64,000 nucleotides of DNA from B46-G9 sp964548365 (GTDB taxonomy: Bacteria > Desulfobacterota > DSM-4660 > Desulfatiglandales > Desulfatiglandaceae): the NCBI GenBank assembly GCA_964548365.1, contig CAZJRD010000007.1, forward strand, positions 23,288 to 87,287, read 5' to 3'. This document shows positions 16,649 to 24,961 of the stretch, piece by piece. The position numbers and the translations under genes were made by a program. The notes below the pieces were generated by a model. The model searched no databases. It worked only from the letters and a program-made list of their open reading frames with translations, and had not been told where the DNA came from. Each line of letters opens with the position of its first letter. Positions within the stretch are counted from its first letter, which is position 1.

Positions 16649-19221
16649 TGTTGAAACTTGGCGGCGTATTTACAGTATTGAAAAACCTCTTGGGGAGGAA
16701 AAAGGAGAATCAGGCGCCTTTTTCGGATCTCTTCGTCTGGTTTCAAAACATACTGAAAAAAAACAACGCCGCCATGGAGCTTATCGCAGACATGGGTGGA
16801 AAAATGGGAGGAGAGTTTATATTTGATAAGAAATACCTCTCTGACAATGTCAAGAAATTGCAAGAGCTTGTTCGGAGCAGTGCTTATGACCTGAACTACA
16901 TAACGGACAACCAGTATCTGGAGCTCTATGGTGTCATTGAAGACCTGGCAAAAAAACTGGAAATTGAACTGTCAGGAAAGATCGTCATTCCCGGGGCCAA
17001 GAGAATATATGATTTGAACGAAATAGAAGACGGAATGGAAGACCTGGTCGGGTATAAGGCTTGCAACCTGTCCAGGATCTTGAATCTCTCGGAAGTCAAG
17101 GTTCCTGATAGCTTCGCGGTTACCGTTGGCGGCTTCAGGGATTACATGGCCTATAATAACCTCTTCGAGACCATAGAAGGCGCCGTCAAAGAGTACAGCG
17201 ATGAACAGAAATCTGTCGAGTCGGTTTCCAACGCCACCCAGCTCAGGATACTTGGTGGAGAAATCCCCCCCGAACTCAGGCGCCAGATTCTTGCCGCTGG
17301 GGAGCGGCTTTCCTGTGGAAAGCCGGGGAGCTGTTATTTTGCAGTTCGCAGCAGCGCTGTAGGTGAAGATGGAGATTTGAGTTTTGCCGGACTTCATGAT
17401 TCCTTTCTGAATGTCCAATTCAACGAATTATTATCCCATTACAAGAAGGTATTGGCAAGTCTCTACAACCAGGCCAGCCTTGAGTATCGGTTAAGGATGA
17501 ATGTTCTATCGCTGGAAATGGCTATGCCTGTCCTCTATCAGAAAATGATAAAAAGTCATGTGTCGGGGGTTTTGTTTACGCTCGACCCCAACAGGCCCGA
17601 ACGAGCTGAAAGTCTCTTGAGTGCAAGCTTGGGACTCGGGAAAGTCGTCGTGGAGGGACAAGAAGGAGTTGATACGTTCCGCATCTCGCGCAATCCGCCC
17701 TACCCCATCGTGGAGCAACAGATCAGATCAAAGTCCCCCATGGAGACTCCTCCTGAAAAGGACGCTTCTCAGAAAGGCACAGGTGAGCCCAGTGGTGACC
17801 CATGCCTCACCTCGAAGGAAATTTCCGCAATAATGGATGTGGGCCTCATCTTGGAAAGATACTTCAAAAGGCCCCTGGACGTGGAATGGAGCATGGATGA
17901 AGATGGGCAGCTCTGGATACTCCAGGCGAGGCAGCTTAACATGCCCCGACCAAAACGAATGCAACATACCAAACTGAAGGGGGCAACCGAAGGACACCGT
18001 GTCCTTTTCAAGAATAGGGGGATGATCGCTTATCGTGGCATTGGCGCCGGTCCGGTGTGGATCGTGGAAAATGATCAGGATCTCAACCACTTTCCCAGGG
18101 GGGGTGTCCTGGTTTCACACTTTTCCCCTCCCTGGCTGGCAAAGGTCATACCCCGGGCCACCGCGATCATTACGGACGTTGGAGCCGTAACAGGACACAT
18201 GGCCACTGTGGCCCGGGAATTCAGGGTCCCCACCATTGTGGGAGCTGAAGTCGCCACAGAGCTGTTGGCTCCAAATCAGGAGGTAACGGTAGATACCGAA
18301 AAAAACATCGTCTATGAAGGCCTCATCCAGGAACTCATTCACCATCAACTGCTTGATGTGCCCAGCTTTGAAACGACACGCGAGTTCCAATTGCTGCGCA
18401 GATTACTCAAGAAGATCGCTCCGCTGTCCTTGACAGATCCGGCTGATCCAGGCTTTACCCCCAGAGGATGCCAGACCTTTCACGATGTCATGCGATTTGT
18501 TCATGAGAAGGCCTTTCAAGCACTGGTACAGGCCGGCAAAGACTCTCGATCTTTTCTCCGGCGGGGCGGGAAGCGGCTGAAATCACACCTACCCTTGGAC
18601 CTTGTGCTGATTGATATTGGCGGTGGTCTTGCCGAGGAGGTCGGCAAAGAAATGTATGTTGAACCTGAAAAGATCACTTCCACACCCATGAAGGCACTCT
18701 GGCAGGGATTGAGTTCACCCAATGTCTGGAACACGGAACCGATCCCAGTTGATTTCAAGGGCCTCATGTCCAGCCTCACAAGAACACAGAGCTCTGAACT
18801 GCTGGGAAATGCCTTGCCCAGCGTCAACCTGGCAGTCTTAGGCTCCAACTACGTGAACCTCAGCCTGCCTTTGGGTTATCATTTCACGGCGGTAGACGCG
18901 GCCATTGGATCTTCCCCGGAAAACAACAATATCTCTTTTCGATTTGTCGGCGGGGTGACGGATATAACCCGTCGGTCGAGAAGAGCCACTCTGCTGGCAA
19001 ATATTTTGGAAAAAGCCGGCTTCAAGGTAAAAATGAACGGCGATCTTGTCATTGCACGGGCGATTAATCTGTCAGAAGAACAGATGATGCATCAGCTCCT
19101 TCTCATTGGAAAGCTCATCGGCTTTGCGAGGCAGCTGGACGTCCTCATGAAGAATGATGAGGATGTGGCCTACTACTTTCAGAAATTTAGGGAACAATTA
19201 GAAAAACCTGTCGAAACATAA
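16648..19221 (+). CDS. PEP-synthase-like protein with ATP-grasp and swivelling domains, atypical C-terminus
   Basis: This 857-residue protein has a pyruvate-phosphate-dikinase-type nucleotide-binding domain (about 130-435: VGYKACNLSRI, SCYFAVRSSAVGED, VEWSMDEDGQLWILQAR). It is followed by the swivelling phospho-histidine domain (about 455-565) with His517 in VTGHMATVARE. The PEP/pyruvate-binding barrel expected next in PEP synthases is not recognisable. Instead there are about 290 residues with DLVLIDIGGG and LPLGYHFTAVDAAIG segments that I cannot assign. The N-terminal 130 residues are also unassigned. It may transfer phosphate from ATP through His517 to something other than pyruvate. The ATG at 16648 overlaps the previous stop by one base; GGAGGGG is upstream. 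A lone receiver follows after 14 bases. Confidence 0.8.
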   Translation: MLKLGGVFTVLKNLLGRKKENQAPFSDLFVWFQNILKKNNAAMELIADMGGKMGGEFIFDKKYLSDNVKKLQELVRSSAYDLNYITDNQYLELYGVIEDLAKKLEIELSGKIVIPGAKRIYDLNEIEDGMEDLVGYKACNLSRILNLSEVKVPDSFAVTVGGFRDYMAYNNLFETIEGAVKEYSDEQKSVESVSNATQLRILGGEIPPELRRQILAAGERLSCGKPGSCYFAVRSSAVGEDGDLSFAGLHDSFLNVQFNELLSHYKKVLASLYNQASLEYRLRMNVLSLEMAMPVLYQKMIKSHVSGVLFTLDPNRPERAESLLSASLGLGKVVVEGQEGVDTFRISRNPPYPIVEQQIRSKSPMETPPEKDASQKGTGEPSGDPCLTSKEISAIMDVGLILERYFKRPLDVEWSMDEDGQLWILQARQLNMPRPKRMQHTKLKGATEGHRVLFKNRGMIAYRGIGAGPVWIVENDQDLNHFPRGGVLVSHFSPPWLAKVIPRATAIITDVGAVTGHMATVAREFRVPTIVGAEVATELLAPNQEVTVDTEKNIVYEGLIQELIHHQLLDVPSFETTREFQLLRRLLKKIAPLSLTDPADPGFTPRGCQTFHDVMRFVHEKAFQALVQAGKDSRSFLRRGGKRLKSHLPLDLVLIDIGGGLAEEVGKEMYVEPEKITSTPMKALWQGLSSPNVWNTEPIPVDFKGLMSSLTRTQSSELLGNALPSVNLAVLGSNYVNLSLPLGYHFTAVDAAIGSSPENNNISFRFVGGVTDITRRSRRATLLANILEKAGFKVKMNGDLVIARAINLSEEQMMHQLLLIGKLIGFARQLDVLMKNDEDVAYYFQKFREQLEKPVET

Positions 19222-19235
19222 TGAAGGAGGGAAAA

Positions 19236-19616
19236 ATGGAAAAGACGACAGTCTGTATTCTGGATGATGAAGCAATAGTCGGGGATCGGCTGAAACCGGA
19301 ACTGGAGGACGACGGATATGAGGTAGAGGTCTTTACCGACAGTGCAAGCGCGTTGACCAGAGTGAACGAAACATGCTTCGATATCTTTATTACAGACTTG
19401 AAGATGGAGGGTGTCGACGGCATGGGATTCCTGGAAAGGGTAAAAGAAAAATGCCCTGAGAGCGAGGTGATTGTCATCACGGGTTACGCCACCATGGAAA
19501 CCGCGAGGGAATCGCTGATCAAAGGGGCCTATGACTTCATTGCGAAGCCCTTCAGGATTGGAGAAATCAAGGCGGCCGTCAAGAAAGCCAAGAAGAAGGC
19601 ACGACATCGACGCTAG
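19236..19616 (+). CDS. Single-domain response regulator (receiver only)
   Basis: This 126-residue receiver without an output domain has acidic pair Asp10/Asp11, phospho-acceptor Asp54 in FITDLKMEG, VITGYA near residue 82 and AKPF near 104. It is the most divergent of the three lone receivers. The ATG at 19236 has AAGGAGGG upstream; the earlier in-frame ATG at 19221 contains that site and is rejected. It is followed by a Usp-like gene, mirroring the 11194-12461 pair. Its C-terminus is a lysine-rich helix. Being next to the PEP-synthase-like gene, it could take phosphate from the kinase at 13407 or act on the neighbouring proteins; neither is shown. Confidence 0.9.
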   Translation: MEKTTVCILDDEAIVGDRLKPELEDDGYEVEVFTDSASALTRVNETCFDIFITDLKMEGVDGMGFLERVKEKCPESEVIVITGYATMETARESLIKGAYDFIAKPFRIGEIKAAVKKAKKKARHRR

Positions 19617-19714
19617 GCTTGATCCTTTCCTCTCTTGATGGGCCTTCTTTTGCCACATCAGCAATTTCGGACCCAGGCGAATTGTACCTTCATTTTCAAC
19701 CAGGCGGAAGGAAT

Positions 19715-20560
19715 ATGATCAAGACACTCATTCACATAAATGCAGATCTCGCATCAAGCATCGCCCTCCGGTTCACCTGTCAACTACCGAAATTGACAGA
19801 TGTGCTTTTGCAGACCATGCATGTGGTGGAACCTGCGCAGGAAGGGCACAGCCCCGGCACGGGATGGGTACGCCGAACATGGGAAAAGGGCCTGCTGGAA
19901 ACGGCCCAGGTAGAAATCTCCCGTCTCATCAATGCTGAAAGAGCCACATGTCCCACGCTGAGTCCTCCCAAGATGTCGATAGGTGTCCGTGAGGATGAGC
20001 TTCTCCGTGAACTGGAAGAGGGGTCTTATGACCTCTTTGTTGAAGGGCTCCTGCATTCCTACGATTCGTCCTATTTCTCCAGGAAACTTCGATCCAGGCT
20101 TTACAGGGAAGCGCCCACTTCGATCCTTCTGGTGAAAAACCTCGCTGCTTTAAGGAAAATTGTGCTTATCCTGGAAAATGGAACGGAACTCCAGCCTTTG
20201 ATTGCGACGTTTCTGACATTTTTCAAGGAAACGGAAATAGAAGTTGACCTCCTCCGCTATAGATTTCAAAGTGCCGGCAGGGTGAACTTGAGAGACAAAA
20301 GGGAAGCCGCAATCTCATCAAGCTCATCAAACCGAAGGGAACCGGACGAAATTCTAAGGTCAGCTGAAAGGATGCTTGCTGCAGAAGGATGGAATGCAAA
20401 AGAAAGCCTGGTGGTTCAAGACACGCCTGTGAAAACAGCTGAATACCTGCAAGACTATTCCCTTGTGGTATCGTTCCTCCCGCGCCAAAAGGCCTTGAAG
20501 GACCCCCTGGTGGATCTGTTGGCCCGTGTTCCATCTGCTATTCTCTTTTGCCGAGGATAA
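19715..20560 (+). CDS. Tandem Usp-like protein (paralogue of 11625)
   Basis: This 281-residue protein has two Usp-like halves. It shares with the protein at 11625 the opening strand, the PGTGW(V)-TWEKGLL insert, the CPTL-PKM-(G)VR segment and the end VPSAILFC. The start at 19715 has GGAAGGA upstream; the longer frame to 19619 is not needed. A 98-base gap separates it from the receiver, wider than other gaps in the set, with no promoter seen. With the receiver it forms the second receiver-Usp cassette. Function is unknown. Confidence 0.75.
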   Translation: MIKTLIHINADLASSIALRFTCQLPKLTDVLLQTMHVVEPAQEGHSPGTGWVRRTWEKGLLETAQVEISRLINAERATCPTLSPPKMSIGVREDELLRELEEGSYDLFVEGLLHSYDSSYFSRKLRSRLYREAPTSILLVKNLAALRKIVLILENGTELQPLIATFLTFFKETEIEVDLLRYRFQSAGRVNLRDKREAAISSSSSNRREPDEILRSAERMLAAEGWNAKESLVVQDTPVKTAEYLQDYSLVVSFLPRQKALKDPLVDLLARVPSAILFCRG

Positions 20561-20659
20561 AAACATATTATTTCAATCAGTTGTGACACTCTTCTCCCGA
20601 ATTCCTGACATCGACTACGGTGATGATAAGGACACCAGTTCATGCAGGAGGGTTATCCA

Positions 20660-21418
20660 ATGAACATTATTTTTCACGAGGCCTTTTATGGTGTTTATGC
20701 TGGTGATCCGGCGGCCGCGCCCGGCCGCATGGAGTCCATCATCCAGGAGCTGAAAAAATACCCCCATTACACATTCATCACCCCTGAACCGGCTGGCCAT
20801 GAGGACCTTCAAAGGGCCCATTCCGACGCGCATATTGAGACCATAAAGGGATCTCCTACTCTCTACGATATGGCCACCCTGGCGGCCGGGGGGGCCATAA
20901 AGGCAGCTGAGATTGCCTTTACGGGGGAGCCTTCTTTCGGCTGTATTCGACCTCCCGGACATCACGCCTCCGCAACCAGCTGCTGGGGCTTCTGTTTCTT
21001 CAACAACATGGCCGTTTCTCTCTTAAAACTCATGGAGAATGGAAAAATCAAGACGGCCTTTATCCTGGATTTCGACCTGCACCGGGGGGACGGCAACATC
21101 AATATCCTTGGAGATTATGAGGGTATCAGAATCCTCAATCCATCAAGCGGAAACGAGAAAGACTACCTTTTCGAGATTGGATCAGTCCTGGAAGAAGCAT
21201 GCGATTTTGATATCATTGCCGCTTCCGCAGGATTTGATGAATATGTGGACGACTGGGGCGGGAAACTCATGACGGGTGCGTACCGGGAAATTGGTGCGAT
21301 GATGAAGGCGTTTTCAGAAAAGCACTGTCAGGGAAGGAGATATGCGCTCCTTGAAGGAGGCTACAACTACAACGACCTGGGCATGAACATCCACGCCTTT
21401 TGTGAAGGCTTCCGGTGA
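20660..21418 (+). CDS. Histone-deacetylase-family (AcuC/HDAC-like) metal hydrolase
   Basis: This 252-residue enzyme belongs to the arginase/deacetylase superfamily. The catalytic His pair is His101/His102 in RPPGHHA, the metal ligands are Asp139 and His141 in DFDLHRGDG, and Asp193 lies in SAGFDEY. The GFCFFNN motif and a final LEGGY loop are also present, so the active site looks complete. Bacterial members deacetylate acetyl-lysine in proteins, polyamines or other acylamides. It is shorter than most AcuC proteins (over 300 residues). The ATG at 20660 has GGAGG upstream. It is the last gene of the rightward array, 99 bases after the Usp gene, and converges on the outer-membrane gene. A link to the array is positional only. 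Confidence 0.88.
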   Translation: MNIIFHEAFYGVYAGDPAAAPGRMESIIQELKKYPHYTFITPEPAGHEDLQRAHSDAHIETIKGSPTLYDMATLAAGGAIKAAEIAFTGEPSFGCIRPPGHHASATSCWGFCFFNNMAVSLLKLMENGKIKTAFILDFDLHRGDGNINILGDYEGIRILNPSSGNEKDYLFEIGSVLEEACDFDIIAASAGFDEYVDDWGGKLMTGAYREIGAMMKAFSEKHCQGRRYALLEGGYNYNDLGMNIHAFCEGFR

Positions 21419-21480
21419 TGAGATCTTGTGCTGAAACGTACAGCTGACAGGTTTGCTCTGTTTCCATCACAGAATCCAGG

Positions 21481-22809
21481 CTAGAAATAGGCCTTGAATT
21501 CTGCAAAAAAGTAATTGGGGTAGGACCCGAATTCGCTCTGAAAAACGATACCATTTACTGGATCCAGGGTGGGGCGATCGCCCCGGTTAATGCTCGCCCC
21601 CAGGAGAAATTCGGAGTTGTCGCCCGTGGACCATCTCAGGGTGGGCTGCATCTGTGTTGACCCGTCGGTCTGGGACTGAAGCACTGCCAGTTGTCCCACA
21701 ATCAGCGGGGTGAACTCATAGGAAACCGTAATCCCCGCAAGAATCCGCCCGGCGTGGAGAATGACCCCGCGCCCAACCCGCTCCACGCCCAGAGTAATAT
21801 TGTTTGATTCTCCGCCGCCATTAAAGAGGCACCCTACTTGAATGTCCAGGGAATTGGGCCAGTGGCGACCGACGCCCATAACCGCGGTCAGGTTGTCTTC
21901 CAGGAGCGGGGCACGGTTGGGCGAAGACAGCAGGGGCCCGTCATCCGCCCAGAACCGGGCGGCCTCGAACCGGACCTGGAAGGACTTCATCTCGCCCACC
22001 AGCCCTCCCCCAACATGCCATCCACCGTAAACTTTGCCGCCCTGGAGGGCCAGGTCCCAGCCTGACACGTGTGTGAATCCCCTCAACAGAAGGGAGGAAC
22101 CGAACCAGGATGCATCCAGGGTGCGACCTTCCGCGTACTGATTATTGATGTCCAGTTCCCGACCCAGGACATAGATCACGTTGAGGCCCGAGAAAAGCCC
22201 TAGGGGAATATCCAGGCGAACCGCGTCTACTCCAGCCTTGTAATCCCGGTCAAACTGCGCTGGATCAAAAGGGAGATACAGGTCCAGCGGGTTCCAGAAA
22301 TAGGCCTTGCCGAAGGTGATCGCTTGACGGCCGATAATGAGATCCGCCCGGGGAAAGCTCACCTTGACGTTAAACCGATCCAGCCAGACACTTCCGGATC
22401 TGTTTTCTTCATTGTCAATAAAGTCCCAGGACGTGTCAACGGCTCGATACCTGGTCTTTACCCCGTTGCTGCCGAACCCTGAACCGCCTCCCGCACCCTG
22501 TGCACCAGCATACGTGAAGGCGGTCACCAGGTGGGCCTCATAGGACACCCGCTGAGCCGGGTGTCCGGCTGCGGTGAGCCTCAGGATGGATTGTATATAT
22601 TCTTCAGTATCTTTTTCAAACAATGCCGGTGTGTCGTAGTTGTGGCTTAAACCACCTATGATCCGAAAGCTGCCGTCCAGGCCGAACATGCCATCAGTGT
22701 CCCCTACCAGCGCCTGTGCACTCTCCAACCCCCATAAGACAAACAACCATAGAAGAATCAATGGAATGGCGTAAGGGTGAACAAGTCTATGGCGGGGTCT
22801 TAGTCCCAT
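21481..22809 (-). CDS. Outer-membrane beta-barrel protein
   Basis: This 442-residue protein has a hydrophobic signal peptide (about 13-34, ending SAQA), then alternating polar and hydrophobic strands with frequent aromatic girdle residues, and a C-terminal Phe (FKAYF), the usual outer-membrane assembly signal. An FGKAYFWNPLDLY segment and repeated Gly-rich turns suggest a 14- to 18-strand porin-like barrel. The start at 22809 has GGGAG upstream. It is the last gene of the leftward set of TetR, LolA-like protein, two FtsX permeases and ATPase, so it may be the outer-membrane end of an export route. It could also be an unrelated porin; the family is not named with confidence. Confidence 0.7.
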   Translation of the reverse strand: MGLRPRHRLVHPYAIPLILLWLFVLWGLESAQALVGDTDGMFGLDGSFRIIGGLSHNYDTPALFEKDTEEYIQSILRLTAAGHPAQRVSYEAHLVTAFTYAGAQGAGGGSGFGSNGVKTRYRAVDTSWDFIDNEENRSGSVWLDRFNVKVSFPRADLIIGRQAITFGKAYFWNPLDLYLPFDPAQFDRDYKAGVDAVRLDIPLGLFSGLNVIYVLGRELDINNQYAEGRTLDASWFGSSLLLRGFTHVSGWDLALQGGKVYGGWHVGGGLVGEMKSFQVRFEAARFWADDGPLLSSPNRAPLLEDNLTAVMGVGRHWPNSLDIQVGCLFNGGGESNNITLGVERVGRGVILHAGRILAGITVSYEFTPLIVGQLAVLQSQTDGSTQMQPTLRWSTGDNSEFLLGASINRGDRPTLDPVNGIVFQSEFGSYPNYFFAEFKAYF

Positions 22810-22956
22810 GATTCCAAGCTCCCGGGCTTTTGGGTTCCGTTCCCTGAAAAAATCAAACAAACAACCACAGTGCCACAACCCCTTGAGCCAGGGAGGTGAT
22901 CAGCGTCCCCATGAGGATTGCGATGAAGACACCGGTTCTGAACTCCCTTTTTCTTT

Positions 22957-23664
22957 TCAGGCAACGCCGGCCACTTCTCCCCTGTGGTCCTCATGGATAA
23001 TTTGTCCATCTTGAAGGATGATGAGACGCCTCGCCTGTTTCATAACCGCCTGATCATGGGTCGAGAAAAGGAAAGTGATTCCCTTTTCTTCGTTGAGCCG
23101 TCGCATGAGTTCCAAAAGACTTCTGGCTGTCTTGGAATCCACGTTGGCCGTGGGCTCATCCGCCAGGACCAGCGCGGGTTCCGACGCAATGGCCCTGGCA
23201 ATGGCGACTCGCTGTTGCTGCCCCCCCGAAAGTTCTCGGGGAAAGCGGTTTTCCATGCCTTCCAGCCCTACCTCGTTCAAGATAGCGCGGATCCGCTCCT
23301 CTCGTTCCCGGGGAGGGACACCCTGGAGCATGAGGACGTATTCGGCGTTTTCCAGGGCCGTAAGCACAGGGATGAGGTTGTAGGCCTGAAAGATGAACCC
23401 GATACAATCCCGGCGCATCCGGCTCAGATCGGTACCGCTCATCTTCGCGAGGTCCTGCCCCTGTACACGGGCTGTCCCCGCAGTGGGCCGGTCCAGGCCG
23501 CCGATAATATTCAGGAGCGTGCTCTTTCCCGACCCGGAAGGCCCGGCCATGGCTGCAAACTCCCCGGCTGTGAGAGTCAGATTGACGCCACGCAGGGCAC
23601 GGGTGACAACACCGTCCTGACCGTAGTCTTTCGTGAGGCCCTCGGTTTCTATGATTTCATTCAT
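22957..23664 (-). CDS. ABC transporter ATPase, LolD/MacB type
   Basis: This 235-residue nucleotide-binding subunit has Walker A GPSGSGKST, a Q-loop at IFQAYNLIPVLT, signature LSGGQQQRVAIARA, a Walker B ending LADEPTANVD, and a switch His in FSTHDQ. It matches the LolD/MacB/FtsE class that drives MacB-type mechanotransmission permeases. The ATG at 23664 has AAGGAG six bases upstream. It lies after two FtsX-type permease genes on the same strand. The 147 bases between it and the barrel gene hold no supported gene (see findings for a weak small frame). Confidence 0.93.
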   Translation of the reverse strand: MNEIIETEGLTKDYGQDGVVTRALRGVNLTLTAGEFAAMAGPSGSGKSTLLNIIGGLDRPTAGTARVQGQDLAKMSGTDLSRMRRDCIGFIFQAYNLIPVLTALENAEYVLMLQGVPPREREERIRAILNEVGLEGMENRFPRELSGGQQQRVAIARAIASEPALVLADEPTANVDSKTARSLLELMRRLNEEKGITFLFSTHDQAVMKQARRLIILQDGQIIHEDHRGEVAGVA

Positions 23665-23710
23665 GCTCTTCTCCTTGATCAATTCTCCCCATCGACAAAT
23701 CCGTCATTTG

Positions 23711-24937
23711 TCACCGCAAGGTGTCGACAATGCTGATCCGGGTGGCTCTCCGCACAGGAATCAGGCCCAGCAAAAGGGTCGCGGTAAGTACGGTGACGGC
23801 AGAGCCGAAAAAGATGCCAAACGAGAGTTTGGTATACATCCTGCTGGAAAGGGCAAATCCTGAGATGTTCACGCTCTCTCCCATGATAGCGCTCAGGTTG
23901 ATGCCGTAGACGTGGCCGTAAACCACGGCCAGCCCACCAAAAAAAAGACCCGCGACACAACCGATCACACCCAGAAACACGGTCTCCGCAAAAACCTGCA
24001 ACCTGAGCCGCCTGGCGGTGGTACCCACGGCCAGGAGCATGGCAAATTCACGCTGTCTTTCCAGGACCGACATGGAAAGGGTATTAAAGATGGTAAAGAG
24101 AATCAGGAAGATCAAAATGGCCTGAAAGATCAGGTTCGATCCCTTGTCCATCTTGATGTAGGTGGCAACATCCGGCATTACCTCCTGCCAGGAAAGAACC
24201 GATATGGGCCGGTCATCCAGCCGGTCCTTGATCCGCTTCATGATGCGCTTTTGGGCGCCTGGGTCCTTGAGGATCACCCCCATCTGAGTGGCGCCTTCCC
24301 GCGGCAGGTGAAAGAGTCGCCTGGCAAAGTCAATGGGCATCTGGATGAAGTAGGCGTCAATTTCCTCTGACCCGGTCCGGAAGATTCCTTTCACCCTGCA
24401 GAGTTCTTCCACCAGGGTCCCAGTTACATCGTTTGTGGCAATAACGAGCTTTTTTCCCACTGCCAGTTTCAAACGCTCGGCCATTTCACTGCCTACCACC
24501 ACCTGAGACTTGTCCGATGCCTCAAGGTATTTTCCTGTAATAAGATTCCTGGCCACCGGGGAACTGGCTTTTTCAACAGACGGTTCGACCCCCATGATGG
24601 CCGCTGCCATATTGCCGGCACCCGACTTGACAATGCCCTGTCCCAGGATCACCAGTTTTGTCTCTTCCACATCCGGCCACTTTTCCACCTCGGACCTCAA
24701 TTGAGGAGGTACGGTTATCCACAGGTCCACCGAGGGGGCTTGCCGGTACTCGGGATGCTCCAGGGTAATGTGGCCGGACTGGATGCGCACCATCTGTTCG
24801 ATCATCTGTTCATACGCTCCTTCGGCCAGAGCAATGAAAAAGATTGCAAAGGTCAAACCGAGGGCTATGGAGCAGACCGTGATCACGGTCCTTCTCTTGT
24901 TTCGCCATAAACTGCGCCATGCCAATCGTAGGATCAT
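23711..24937 (-). CDS. FtsX/LolC-type ABC permease
   Basis: This 408-residue permease has the four-helix MacB/LolC layout: TM1 at about residues 20-42, a large periplasmic domain (about 45-265), and three C-terminal membrane segments (about 275-300, 320-350, 370-395). Conserved features are the RNKRRT start, the coupling-helix VLERQREFAMLLAVG motif and the final PVRRATRISIVDTLR. It pairs with the similar permease ending at 24962 to form a heterodimer like LolC/LolE, powered by the ATPase downstream. Such transporters act on lipoproteins or lipids at the inner membrane rather than pump through a channel. Confidence 0.88.
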   Translation of the reverse strand: MILRLAWRSLWRNKRRTVITVCSIALGLTFAIFFIALAEGAYEQMIEQMVRIQSGHITLEHPEYRQAPSVDLWITVPPQLRSEVEKWPDVEETKLVILGQGIVKSGAGNMAAAIMGVEPSVEKASSPVARNLITGKYLEASDKSQVVVGSEMAERLKLAVGKKLVIATNDVTGTLVEELCRVKGIFRTGSEEIDAYFIQMPIDFARRLFHLPREGATQMGVILKDPGAQKRIMKRIKDRLDDRPISVLSWQEVMPDVATYIKMDKGSNLIFQAILIFLILFTIFNTLSMSVLERQREFAMLLAVGTTARRLRLQVFAETVFLGVIGCVAGLFFGGLAVVYGHVYGINLSAIMGESVNISGFALSSRMYTKLSFGIFFGSAVTVLTATLLLGLIPVRRATRISIVDTLR

Positions 24938-24961
24938 TCCTTCATCTCCAATGTCTTCCGT

